Shown here in pieces: positions 6,316 to 13,090 of a DNA stretch of 14,079 nt. Position 1 is the first letter of the stretch, and the number at the start of each line of letters is the position of its first letter. Made by a program: the position numbers and the translations under genes. The DNA comes from Microcystis sp. T1-4 (lineage in GTDB: Bacteria > Cyanobacteriota > Cyanobacteriia > Cyanobacteriales > Microcystaceae), in contig NZ_CAIP01000103.1 of assembly GCF_000297435.1 (NCBI RefSeq), positions 1 to 14,079 on the forward strand. Direction: 5' to 3'. The notes under the pieces are model-generated. The model was not told the DNA's origin. It ran no database searches and saw only the letters and a program-made list of their open reading frames with translations.

Positions 6316-7266
6316 ATGGCTACTCATATTGTTACTGGTGTCGCAGGTTTTATCGGTTCTAACTTGGCAGAAAAGCTGTTAGAACAAGGAGATCAGGTGA
6401 TCGGTATCGATCAATTTAACGATTATTACGACCCCAGTTTAAAGCGCAAAAATGCTCATATTCTAGCAAAATATCGCGAATTTAAGTTAATTGAAGCGGA
6501 TATACAAGCCCTCGACTGGCGACAACTGTTGCAAGGAGTAGAAGTATTATTCCATCAGGCAGCCCAAGCGGGAGTCAGAGCAAGCTGGGGTGATGGATTT
6601 CGTCAATATACCGAAAGGAATATAAATGCTACTCAAATCATTCTTGAGGCCGCTAAGGAAACCCCGTCTTTACAAAGGATGGTTTTTGCCTCCACTTCCT
6701 CGGTATATGGCAATGCGGAAACGATGCCGACTCCCGAAACCCTTTGTCCCCAACCGGTTTCACCCTACGGCATCACCAAATTAGCGGCAGAAAGACTCTG
6801 TTGGCTATATCACCAGAATTTTAACGTTCCCGTCACTGCCTTGCGTTATTTCACCGTTTATGGACCGCGGCAACGTCCCGATATGGCTTTCCATAAGTTT
6901 TTTCAAGCAGCGATCGCAGGTAAAGCCATCGGCATCTACGGGGATGGCAAACAAACCCGCGATTTTACCTTTATTAGCGATGCTGTAGCCGCTAATTTAG
7001 CCGCTGCCGTAGTGCCGGAAGCGGTGGGGGAGGTGTTTAATATTGGTGGTGGTAGTCGCGTGGTTTTGCTGGATGTCTTGGATACCATGGCAAAAGTCAT
7101 CGGTAAACCGATCGAGCGATCGCATCAAGGACTCGCCCGGGGAGATGCCCGTCACACCGCCGCCGATGTCACCAAAGCCCGTACTATTCTAGGTTATAAT
7201 CCCCAAGTCTCTTTAGCCGAAGGATTAGCCCAAGAATGGCAGTGGATTCAGGAGTTATATTGTTAA
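6316..7266 (+). CDS. NAD-dependent nucleotide-sugar epimerase (UDP-glucuronate 4-epimerase-like)
   Basis: An extended short-chain dehydrogenase acting on UDP-sugars in the cytoplasm, supplying precursors for exopolysaccharide or lipopolysaccharide. The 316-residue product has the NAD-binding TGVAGFIGS (7-15), the acidic turn GIDQFNDYYD (30-39), active-site Ser in STSSVYG (126-132), and catalytic Tyr151/Lys155 in YGITK. FHQAAQAGVR (79-88) and RYFTVYGPRQRPDMAF are characteristic of the UDP-glucuronate 4-epimerase/CapI branch rather than GalE. The final substrate cannot be fixed from sequence alone. ATG 6316 has AGGA about 8 nt upstream. A TATAAT at 6199-6204 could be a -10 box but has no good -35 partner. 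The gene is convergent with the DUF1517 gene across a hairpin terminator. No other sugar genes are adjacent. Confidence 0.92.
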   Translation: MATHIVTGVAGFIGSNLAEKLLEQGDQVIGIDQFNDYYDPSLKRKNAHILAKYREFKLIEADIQALDWRQLLQGVEVLFHQAAQAGVRASWGDGFRQYTERNINATQIILEAAKETPSLQRMVFASTSSVYGNAETMPTPETLCPQPVSPYGITKLAAERLCWLYHQNFNVPVTALRYFTVYGPRQRPDMAFHKFFQAAIAGKAIGIYGDGKQTRDFTFISDAVAANLAAAVVPEAVGEVFNIGGGSRVVLLDVLDTMAKVIGKPIERSHQGLARGDARHTAADVTKARTILGYNPQVSLAEGLAQEWQWIQELYC

Positions 7267-7335
7267 TGGTTAGGGTGTGTTAGGGCATCGTGACACACCT
7301 AAAAATCCCATCACGGGAGCAATTGCTTAATAATC

Positions 7336-7368
7336 AAAAAATCTCCCTTTTATGGGGAGATTTTGGGC
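7336..7368 (-). terminator. Shared hairpin terminator between epimerase and DUF1517 genes
   Basis: AAAATCTCCC (7338-7347) pairs with GGGAGATTTT (7355-7364) around a 7-nt loop. On the minus strand the stem ends in six T residues, a good intrinsic terminator for the DUF1517 gene. On the plus strand the stem ends in TTTT, weaker but usable for the epimerase. Confidence 0.8.
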
Positions 7369-7394
7369 AATATCTAGGGTTATACCCCGACAAA

Positions 7395-8336
7395 TTACAC
7401 CAATTTCAGATCGGGATAATTGGCGAGAATGTCGTCTTGACTGAGAATATCACCCTCGCTTTGAGGAGTCCAAATCACTTCTACCGCTAAAAGTCGATCG
7501 CCTCCCATACTACCAATTTGTTGCAGGGCTTGTTTCAAGTCTTGGGAATCATTAATTTTGGCTAGAGAAAATTTACCGACAATGCCAGCTAAAATAGTCA
7601 CCAAAATATAGCCTTCCGGTGCGGTTTTAGCTAATTCTCCAGCCGATTCGGGTAAAGTATTTTCCCTAGAACCTTGACGCAGTTGATTATTGTAATTAGT
7701 TAAGGTTTCCGCCGTTAGTTTACCGCGTTCGTTGAGAGACCACTGATTAAACTTCGCTTCTGCACTGCTGAGGCTGGTTTGTTGGCAATCGACGTTACCA
7801 TAAACCCAGTATTCCGGATGACGTAACAGGGCGAGGGCCGATTCTTGTAAGACTTCGACGCGTCCCTCGGAGGTGCTAGTATCCACAGTTAGGGCGATTT
7901 GATTTAATTCTTGTTGCAGATAACGGGCATTAGCCAACAAACCCACCTGTACTTTAGCCACGGAGACGGTTTCATAACCGGATTCTATCGTCATACCATT
8001 CTCATCACTGCCTCCACCATTACGGAAAGCATTAACGAGGAAATTGGCAATAGCAAAAAAGATTAACAGAGAAATTAAGCCACCGCCACCACCACCCCAA
8101 AAGAAGGGTAAAAGGAAGGGAAAACCAATACCTCCACCGTAACCGGGGGAACTGTAACCACCACCTCTAGAAGGGCTAATACTGCGACTAGGGGCGCGAA
8201 AACTACCGCCCCCCATTCTACCCCCCGATGCCGCCAAAGCACTGGAAACATTGCCTAAAATCAGCGTTGTCACTAATCCTAGAACTAATAGCGGCTTGGC
8301 AAGCGATCGAACTTTAGTTAAAATTTTGTCAATCAT
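7395..8336 (-). CDS. DUF1517 family protein, exported or membrane-anchored
   Basis: A cyanobacterial/plastid-type DUF1517 protein of unknown biochemical role. The 313-residue product starts with a signal peptide (hydrophobic PLLVLGLVTTLILGNVSSALA, about 15-36), followed by a Gly/Ser/Arg-rich low-complexity stretch (37-86) typical of the family (GGRMGGGSFRAPS and GGGYSSPGYGGGIGFPF). A hydrophobic segment (87-104) could be a transmembrane helix. The soluble domain (about 115-313) includes VAKVQVGLLANARYLQQELN, RVEVLQESALALLRHPEYWVYG and the C-terminal DRLLAVEVIWTPQ, matching the conserved DUF1517 core. The most likely topology is one membrane anchor with the domain on one side of the thylakoid or plasma membrane. 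The start at 8336 has no clear ribosome site. It is divergent from the CoaBC-like gene across a heptad-repeat hairpin. Confidence 0.9.
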   Translation of the reverse strand: MIDKILTKVRSLAKPLLVLGLVTTLILGNVSSALAASGGRMGGGSFRAPSRSISPSRGGGYSSPGYGGGIGFPFLLPFFWGGGGGGLISLLIFFAIANFLVNAFRNGGGSDENGMTIESGYETVSVAKVQVGLLANARYLQQELNQIALTVDTSTSEGRVEVLQESALALLRHPEYWVYGNVDCQQTSLSSAEAKFNQWSLNERGKLTAETLTNYNNQLRQGSRENTLPESAGELAKTAPEGYILVTILAGIVGKFSLAKINDSQDLKQALQQIGSMGGDRLLAVEVIWTPQSEGDILSQDDILANYPDLKLV

Positions 8337-8420
8337 AAGAACACCGAAGCAACCCTTTATTTACTAGGATAACCAGTTTCTCCCTCAGGGATAGACAAAC
8401 CCCGAATAGGGATAACCGAA

Positions 8421-8503
8421 TCAGTTATCAGTGATCAGTTATCAGTTATCAGTGATCAGATTTGAGTTTTCAGTTCACTGTTTACTGTTTACTGATCACT
8501 GAC
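8421..8503 (+). repeat. Heptad array (TCAGTTA/TCAGTGA then inverted ACTGTTT/ACTGATC), bipolar array 4
   Basis: Heptads run in exact register from 8421: TCAGTTA, TCAGTGA, TCAGTTA, TCAGTTA, TCAGTGA, TCAGATT, TGAGTTT, TCAGTTC, then ACTGTTT twice, ACTGATC and ACTGAC. The second half is roughly the reverse complement of the first, so the region can fold into a long imperfect hairpin. It occupies the intergenic space just before the CoaBC-like start and explains why an upstream TTG frame extends into it. Confidence 0.9.
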
Positions 8504-8524
8504 AAAACCCCCACCCCCAAATTT

Positions 8525-9784
8525 ATGACTTGGAATTTCTCCTCTCCCACGGATTCACCCTTAGGCGATCGCGAAGTACCCTTAGAAAATCATCATCTCT
8601 GGGGTAAACGGATTGCTTTACTGGTAACGGGAGGGATTGCGGCCATGAAAGCGCCACTAATTGCCCGCTCTTTGCGGAAATTTGGGGCTACAGTCGTGGC
8701 TTTTGTCTCGGAAGAAGCTTTAAGATACGTCACCAGGGAAGCTTTGGAATGGAGTACGGTTAATCCCGTAATTAGCCAATTAACGGCAAAAGCAGAACAT
8801 TTAAGCGATCAATCTCCCTTTGATCTTTATTTAGTCGCCCCCGCTACCTATAACACGATTAATAAGTTTCGTTACGGAATCGCTGACGGAGTGATCACTT
8901 CATGCTTGGCCTCGGCCTTGGGACGACAGGAAAAGGGAAAAACTAAAATTCTGCTTGTCCCCACCATGCACGGCAGTTTACATAATGCTATTCTGACTGA
9001 ATCTTTGCAAACTCTCGATCGCTTGGGAGTCGAGATTATGCCACCCCGCGATGATTACGGTAAGCACAATCTCCCCGGGGAAAAAGAGATTACCGTGGCA
9101 GCCTGTGGGATTCTCAGTAATTCTGTCCTGAAAAATATGCCGATTTTAGTCACTGGTGGACCCACACCCGTGATTATCGATAATATCCGTCGCTTAACTA
9201 ATCGTTTTACTGGACAATTAGGGGCCGCTATTGCAGAAGAATTATACCTGCGCGGGGCAAAGGTGCAGTTAATCCACGGACGGGGCAGCTATACACCCCC
9301 CGCTTATTTACCCCATGAAATTATTGAAACTTATGACGAGTATCTAGGGAAGGTTATGGGAGAATTAGAGAGTAAAAATTATAAATTTGGGATTTTTTCG
9401 GCGGCAGTGGCCGATTATCGCTTAGAAAGCCCTTTTTATGCTAAGATTCCCAGTGGAGGGCAGTTAAATCTTAATTTTGTGCCGACGGAAAAAGTGATTG
9501 ACAAGGTGAGAGAAAAATTTCCCGATTTAGAGATGGTGACTTTCAAGTATCAGGAGGGAGTCAGTCAGGAGGAGTTGCTGGAAATCGCCCGTAAACGCCT
9601 AGAAAAGGGCTATCAGGCCGTCATTGCTAATAGGGGTGAGGAAAAGGGCGATCAAGGGGAACAGGTGGCTTATTTGGTCACAAAAGCGGCATTGGGGAAA
9701 TTTATCGGTAAAAAAGCGATCGCTATTGGCATCGCCGAATATTTAGAAGAGCGAGCCAAAAATGTTACAATCAAAAAAATTTAA
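8525..9784 (+). CDS. CoaBC/Dfp-like flavoprotein (divergent phosphopantothenoylcysteine decarboxylase/synthetase)
   Basis: The 419-residue product has the two-domain CoaBC layout: an N-terminal HFCD flavoprotein domain (about 28-180) and a C-terminal CoaB-type ligase domain (about 205-410), which in true CoaBC make 4'-phosphopantetheine for coenzyme A. Visible motifs are VTGGIAAMKA (34-43, FMN binding), His92 in the expected decarboxylase position, APATYNTINK (105-114), GGPTPVIIDNIRRLTNRFTG (211-230) and AAVADYR (293-299). The canonical PxMNxxM clamp is PTMHGSLH (146-153), so the key Asn is replaced by His, and the Cys of the usual LACGxxG segment is missing (PPRDDYGKHNLPGEKE instead). It may act on another substrate. 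A frame extends upstream to a TTG at 8462, but that part lies in the repeat array; ATG 8525 is the better start. A ferredoxin gene follows by 43 nt, likely the same operon. Confidence 0.85.
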   Translation: MTWNFSSPTDSPLGDREVPLENHHLWGKRIALLVTGGIAAMKAPLIARSLRKFGATVVAFVSEEALRYVTREALEWSTVNPVISQLTAKAEHLSDQSPFDLYLVAPATYNTINKFRYGIADGVITSCLASALGRQEKGKTKILLVPTMHGSLHNAILTESLQTLDRLGVEIMPPRDDYGKHNLPGEKEITVAACGILSNSVLKNMPILVTGGPTPVIIDNIRRLTNRFTGQLGAAIAEELYLRGAKVQLIHGRGSYTPPAYLPHEIIETYDEYLGKVMGELESKNYKFGIFSAAVADYRLESPFYAKIPSGGQLNLNFVPTEKVIDKVREKFPDLEMVTFKYQEGVSQEELLEIARKRLEKGYQAVIANRGEEKGDQGEQVAYLVTKAALGKFIGKKAIAIGIAEYLEERAKNVTIKKI

Positions 9785-9827
9785 TATTTTTTAATATTAA
9801 TTTGCAAAAATTTAGGGTAAGACAGTC

Positions 9828-10127
9828 ATGGGTAACATCAACTTCGTCAAAGAGAATAAGATCGTGGTAGCGGCAGATGGAGCGAATTTACGAGAGAAAG
9901 CAATCCAGAATGGCGTTGATATCTACACTTTTGGCGGTAAATTGATGAATTGTGGCGGTTACGGTCAGTGTGGTACTTGTATAGTGGCAATTGTCGAGGG
10001 GATGGAAAATCTCTCGGCTAAAACCGACTTTGAACAGCGCTGTCTGAAGAAAAAACCCGAAAATTATCGTTTAGCCTGTCAAACCATCGTTAATGGCCCT
10101 ATTAGCGTCCAAACTAAACCAAAATAG
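9828..10127 (+). CDS. [2Fe-2S] ferredoxin
   Basis: A small soluble electron carrier of 99 residues. The cluster ligands are Cys42, Cys48, Cys51 and Cys84 in the pattern C-x5-C-x2-C-x32-C (NCGGYGQCGTC then RLACQT). This is the vertebrate/adrenodoxin- or FdxH-like spacing rather than the C-x4-C of the main photosynthetic PetF. The sequence NGVDIYTFGGKLMNCGGYGQCGTC is typical of cyanobacterial accessory ferredoxins. ATG 9828 is preceded by AGGG about 13 nt upstream. It lies 43 nt after the CoaBC-like flavoprotein on the same strand, so it may deliver electrons to that flavin enzyme or a shared partner; this is inferred from position only. No U-tract terminator follows, though hairpins lie downstream. 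Confidence 0.93.
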   Translation: MGNINFVKENKIVVAADGANLREKAIQNGVDIYTFGGKLMNCGGYGQCGTCIVAIVEGMENLSAKTDFEQRCLKKKPENYRLACQTIVNGPISVQTKPK

Positions 10128-10436
10128 CCTTTAAGCGTCAGTCCCCACCCTCAGCAACGCACCGGTGGGGAAGGTGCGGGGAGCGGCCATTGACGGGTTC
10201 GATAGGGGTGAAAATTGCCAGACAATATTACTTGAGTGCCAAATGCTTGGCATTTAATAGCATAATTCCCTGCGCGACTTTTTCAGCCAACCCTAATTTA
10301 AGGAGATGTCTTGGGAAGACATCTCCGCTTTCCCTGGCCAAGCACTGACAATCAAGAGGTTTGCCAGAAAATATCAGCTTTACTGCCTTTAAACTAAGTA
10401 TTGGACATTTTAGTACAAATGTCCGAACTTCCTCTG
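10128..10436. other. Noncoding region with several hairpins after the ferredoxin gene
   Basis: No convincing gene on either strand. Three hairpins stand out: CCCCACC/GGTGGGG (10143-10170, 14-nt loop); an 11-bp perfect stem GGAGATGTCTT/AAGACATCTCC with a GGG loop (10302-10326); and GGACATTT/AAATGTCC (10403-10424), extended by two further pairs. A minor one is TGCCAA/TTGGCA near 10243. None is followed by a U-tract, so they are not classical terminators. They may be remains of small mobile elements or structured RNA. Confidence 0.6.
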
Positions 10437-10437
10437 A

Positions 10438-10533
10438 TACTAAATCCCTTTTTAATAGTGTGATTAACTCTCAAGTTATGAATTGTTTCTCCCCACACCC
10501 CACTATCCTATACTTTTTAAACAGGATTTAGTA
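10438..10533. mobile_element. MITE-like element with TA-flanked terminal inverted repeats
   Basis: ATACTAAATCC (10437-10447) and GGATTTAGTAT (10524-10534) are perfect 11-bp inverted repeats enclosing about 76 nt with no coding capacity. Both outer ends carry TA (10438-10439 and 10532-10533), as expected for a TA target duplication of IS630/Tc1-mariner-type elements, giving an inner element of 92 bp (10440-10531). The interior is AT-rich with a C-rich run (CCCCACACCCC). The transposase donor is not in the window. The alternative is a fortuitous inverted repeat. Confidence 0.55.
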
Positions 10534-10551
10534 TGACTACTCTCTTCACCG

Positions 10552-10575
10552 CTCAGATAGCGATCGCTATCTGAG
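10552..10575. repeat. Perfect 24-nt palindrome centred on HIP1
   Basis: Both arms of 12 nt (CTCAGATAGCGA and its reverse complement) meet at the centre of the HIP1 octamer GCGATCGC (10560-10567). It could be an RNA hairpin or a protein-binding operator. HIP1 accounts for only the central eight bases. Confidence 0.9.
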
Positions 10576-10604
10576 AAAATTGCTCATTTTGTCATCTAGA
10601 TTGC

Positions 10605-10693
10605 ATCCCGATCGGAAACCTTTGGGTAATCTATGAGTACAGATACTCAAACCTCCCCTTCCTTGCGGCGTTGCTGATCGGGATAATTTTTTT
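10605..10693 (+). ncRNA. Candidate small noncoding RNA with 3' terminator
   Basis: ATCCCGATC (10605-10613) and GATCGGGAT (10676-10684) are perfect 9-bp inverted repeats closing a 62-nt loop, followed two bases later by seven T residues (10687-10693). Inside is a second hairpin TGAGTA/TACTCA (10634-10649), an unpaired GGAAACC near the 5' side, and a pyrimidine tract AAACCTCCCCTTCC (10649-10662) resembling an anti-Shine-Dalgarno sequence. The combination of GGAAAC and CCUCCCC recalls my memory of the cyanobacterial Yfr2 (Cyano-1) RNA family, but I cannot check that. A 14-codon frame at 10633 is probably incidental. Alternatively this is a leader or attenuator of the sigma factor gene. Confidence 0.42.
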
Positions 10694-10976
10694 CTCATAA
10701 ACTTTACAATATTTAATAATTGTTGTAATATTAGTTAAATAACCAAGGTTCTCACTACTTGCCATTTATGCCCATAAACTCTACATATAGCTAAAAACAG
10801 GACTATAGAGCCAATTAAATCCTCAATTAGATTTCTCTCTATCCTTGAGTAATCACTCACCAATCTCTTTACAAAACTAGAAAAAACTCCGATAGCATCT
10901 CCTTAACTGCCCCTGGGGAAGCGATCTGAAAAACGCCATCAATCCCTGCATATCAACCCTCAACCGACGCGCACTC
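10694..10976 (+). other. AT-rich leader/promoter region of the sigma factor gene
   Basis: No gene is seen. The first 50 nt are very AT-rich (around ACAATATTTAATAATTG), suitable for a promoter, but no well-spaced -35/-10 pair is convincing. No Shine-Dalgarno sequence precedes the ATG at 10977. The distance suggests a long 5' leader if transcription starts near 10740. Confidence 0.4.
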
Positions 10977-11933
10977 ATGAAAACCTCGAAAAACCCCACC
11001 GATCCAGTTCGCTCCTATCTCAGAGAAATTGGCCGAGTTCCCCTTCTCACCCATGAAGAGGAAATTCTCTACGCGAAACAGGTACAAAGATTAATTTTTC
11101 TGGAAAAAATCAAAGAATCCCTAAGATCTCAACTCGGCAGGGAACCCAGCGATCGCCAGTGGTCAGAAGCGGCGGAAATTAGTGAAGAACAACTACGTCG
11201 AGAATTAGGGGCGGGGGATTTCGCCAAGCGCAAGATGGTAGAAGCGAACCTGCGTCTAGTGGTTTCCGTGGCTAAAAAATACCTAAAACGCAATCTAGAT
11301 CTATTAGACCTGATCCAAGAGGGAACCATTGGGATGCAAAGAGGTGTGGAAAAATTCGATCCCACCAAAGGCTATCGCTTTTCCACCTATGCCTATTGGT
11401 GGATTCGCCAAGCCATCACCCGGGCGATCGCAGAAAAAAGTCGCACCATCCGTCTGCCCATCCACATCACCGAAAAACTGAATAAAATCAAAAAGGCCCA
11501 GCGTCAACTAGCTCAAGATAAGGGTCGCGCTGCCACCATTGCCGAATTAGCCGAGGAATTAGATCTAACTCCCAAACAGGTGCGAGACTACTTGGAAAGG
11601 TCCCGTCAACCCCTTTCCCTTGACTTAAAGGTGGGGGACAATCAAGACACGGAATTAGGGGAACTCTTGGAAGATACGGGACTTTCCCCCGAAGATTACA
11701 CTGCCTATTCTTCCCTGCAAGTGGATTTGGAAAAACTGATGGCAGACCTCACCCCTCAACAAAAAGAAGTGATTTGTCTGCGTTTTGGTTTAGATAATGG
11801 GCAGCCCCTCACCCTAGCGAAAATTGGCGTTCGACTCAATATCAGTCGTGAACGCGTCCGTCAGATCGAACGAGAAGCGATCGCTAAATTAAGAAAACGC
11901 AGGGCTAACATCAGAGAATACCTAGCTAGTTAG
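10977..11933 (+). CDS. Group 2 RNA polymerase sigma-70 factor
   Basis: A non-essential primary-like sigma factor that redirects RNA polymerase under stress, light or nutrient change. The 318-residue product has region 1.2 (DPVRSYLREIGRVPLLTHEEEI, 9-30), region 2 (NLRLVVSVAKKYLKRNLDLLDLIQEG at 91-116, then FDPTKGYRFSTYAYWWIRQAITRAI at 127-151, which melts and reads the -10 element), region 3 (IRLPIHITEKLNKIKKAQ onward), and region 4 (LTPQQKEVICLRFGL at 258-272, helix-turn-helix LAKIGVRLNISRERVRQIEREAIAKLRK, reading the -35). It lacks the long N-terminal region of SigA, which places it in group 2. The start NPTDPVRSYLREIGRVPLLTHEEE resembles SigB, but SigC-E cannot be excluded. The usual EGNLGLxRG is EGTIGMQRG here. 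It is monocistronic, preceded by a long leader and convergent with mtnP. Confidence 0.93.
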   Translation: MKTSKNPTDPVRSYLREIGRVPLLTHEEEILYAKQVQRLIFLEKIKESLRSQLGREPSDRQWSEAAEISEEQLRRELGAGDFAKRKMVEANLRLVVSVAKKYLKRNLDLLDLIQEGTIGMQRGVEKFDPTKGYRFSTYAYWWIRQAITRAIAEKSRTIRLPIHITEKLNKIKKAQRQLAQDKGRAATIAELAEELDLTPKQVRDYLERSRQPLSLDLKVGDNQDTELGELLEDTGLSPEDYTAYSSLQVDLEKLMADLTPQQKEVICLRFGLDNGQPLTLAKIGVRLNISRERVRQIEREAIAKLRKRRANIREYLAS

Positions 11934-11957
11934 GGTTTGCGGCAAAAAGCTGTTCGT

Positions 11958-12040
11958 GGGGGCAGGGTGTGGGGTGTAGGATGTGGGGATAACAAAGCTG
12001 CCTTTTGCCTTTTGCCGACCGTCCCCTGCCTCCTGCCTTC
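11958..12040 (+). repeat. Bipolar heptad array 3 (G-rich then TGCCTTT/TGCCTCC units)
   Basis: A G-rich half (about 11958-11990, repeats of GGTGTGG/GGTGTAG/GATGTGG) is followed by TGCCTTT twice, TGCCGAC, CGTCCCC, TGCCTCC and TGCCTTC in exact 7-nt steps (11999-12040). The junction 11983-12002, reverse complemented, matches 2734-2753 at 19 of 20 positions, so this array is an inverted relative of array 1. It fills the space between the convergent sigma and mtnP genes. Further on, CGAGAAAA (12073-12080) and TTTTCTCG (12109-12116) form a loose inverted repeat near the mtnP stop. Confidence 0.85.
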
Positions 12041-12120
12041 GTTAAGGGTCAAATTGATCGTCTGAATAACAGCGAGAAAAATGACCCATTTCTAGATTTA
12101 TCGGCCACTTTTCTCGGCTC

Positions 12121-13008
12121 TTATTTCTCTACTTCTTCAAGATATTTTTGCAACAGGAGAGCTAATTTTTCTTTAGTGGCGACGGGAACAGAATCTAGAC
12201 GGGTAAGAATAGCGTATTTAAGGGCAGAATGAGCGACGGAAACGGGAGGATTAGCTGCCAGACGACGCACCGTTTCTTGGATGACTTTTTGGGCATTAAT
12301 AGCGTTATGGTGGAGATTTTCGATCACCATTTCTACCGTGACATGATCGTGATCGGGATGCCAACAATCGTAATCGGTAACTAAGGCTAAGGTAGCGTAG
12401 GCAATTTCCGCTTCTCGCGCTAATTTAGCCTCGGTTAAATTGGTCATACCGATCACGGTTGCCCCCCAACTTCTATAGAGATTTGATTCCGCTTTAGTAG
12501 AAAAAGCCGGCCCCTCCATACAGAGGTATGTACCGCCCCGATGCAGGGTAACTTCCGGTAGGTTTAAACTGGCGACGGCATCCCCTAAAATGCTGGCTAA
12601 TTGGGGACAAATGGGATCACCAAAGGCGACGTGGGCAACAATTCCCTCCCCAAAAAAAGTCGCTATTCTCTCTTTAGTTCTGTCAATAAATTGATCGGGA
12701 ATGACTAAATCTAGGGGTTTAACTTCCGCTTTGAGGGAACCAACGGCCGAAGCGGAAATAATATATTCAACCCCTAATTGTTTGAGAGCGTGAATATTAG
12801 CTCGAAAGGGTAATTCGGTCGGTAAAAAATGGTGACTTCTGCCATGACGCGCTAAAAAGGCAACTTCTGTTCCGTCTAAAGTACCGAGAATTAAAGCATC
12901 GGAAGGAGAACCAAAAGGAGTATCGAGGGATACTTCCCGCACATCCTTGAGGGCATCCATTTTATACAAACCACTGCCGCCAATGATGCCAATTTTTACC
13001 GTCGTCAT
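12121..13008 (-). CDS. mtnP: S-methyl-5'-thioadenosine phosphorylase
   Basis: A cytoplasmic enzyme that splits methylthioadenosine with phosphate into adenine and methylthioribose 1-phosphate, the entry to methionine salvage after polyamine synthesis. The 295-residue product has the family phosphate-binding GGSGLY (10-15) and RHGRSH (54-59), purine/ribose contacts in SASAVGSL (85-92), MEGPAFST (164-171), GMTNLTEAKLAREAEI (187-202) with the Met that contacts ribose, and DYDCW (212-216), whose Asp residues give 6-aminopurine specificity. Thr at the NLTEA position fits the MTAP rather than the PNP branch. Length is standard. The start at 13008 has no clear ribosome site. It lies 82 nt downstream of ureB on the same strand and may be co-transcribed, though no functional link to urease is known to me. 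Confidence 0.95.
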   Translation of the reverse strand: MTTVKIGIIGGSGLYKMDALKDVREVSLDTPFGSPSDALILGTLDGTEVAFLARHGRSHHFLPTELPFRANIHALKQLGVEYIISASAVGSLKAEVKPLDLVIPDQFIDRTKERIATFFGEGIVAHVAFGDPICPQLASILGDAVASLNLPEVTLHRGGTYLCMEGPAFSTKAESNLYRSWGATVIGMTNLTEAKLAREAEIAYATLALVTDYDCWHPDHDHVTVEMVIENLHHNAINAQKVIQETVRRLAANPPVSVAHSALKYAILTRLDSVPVATKEKLALLLQKYLEEVEK

Positions 13009-13090
13009 AGTCTTGGAAAGAATTAGTTATCGTTGCCTTGATGTTACCACAATTGAGCGATCGAACTGTGATAATTTTTCTGTCAAGGCC

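Noticed and set aside
6104..6382. 92-codon plus-strand frame before the epimerase
   Set aside because: It overlaps the start of the clearly identified epimerase in another frame and has no recognisable protein features.
7290..7490. 66-codon plus-strand frame
   Set aside because: It spans the terminator hairpin and overlaps the end of the DUF1517 gene on the other strand.
8462..8524. N-terminal extension of the CoaBC-like protein from a TTG
   Set aside because: These 21 codons lie largely in the heptad-repeat array; the ATG at 8525 starts the sequence that leads into the flavoprotein domain.
10633..10677. 14-codon frame MSTDTQTSPSLRRC
   Set aside because: It lies inside the candidate RNA hairpin, lacks a ribosome site and is too short to support.
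12005..12232. 75-codon plus-strand frame
   Set aside because: It covers the repeat array and the antisense of the mtnP end.
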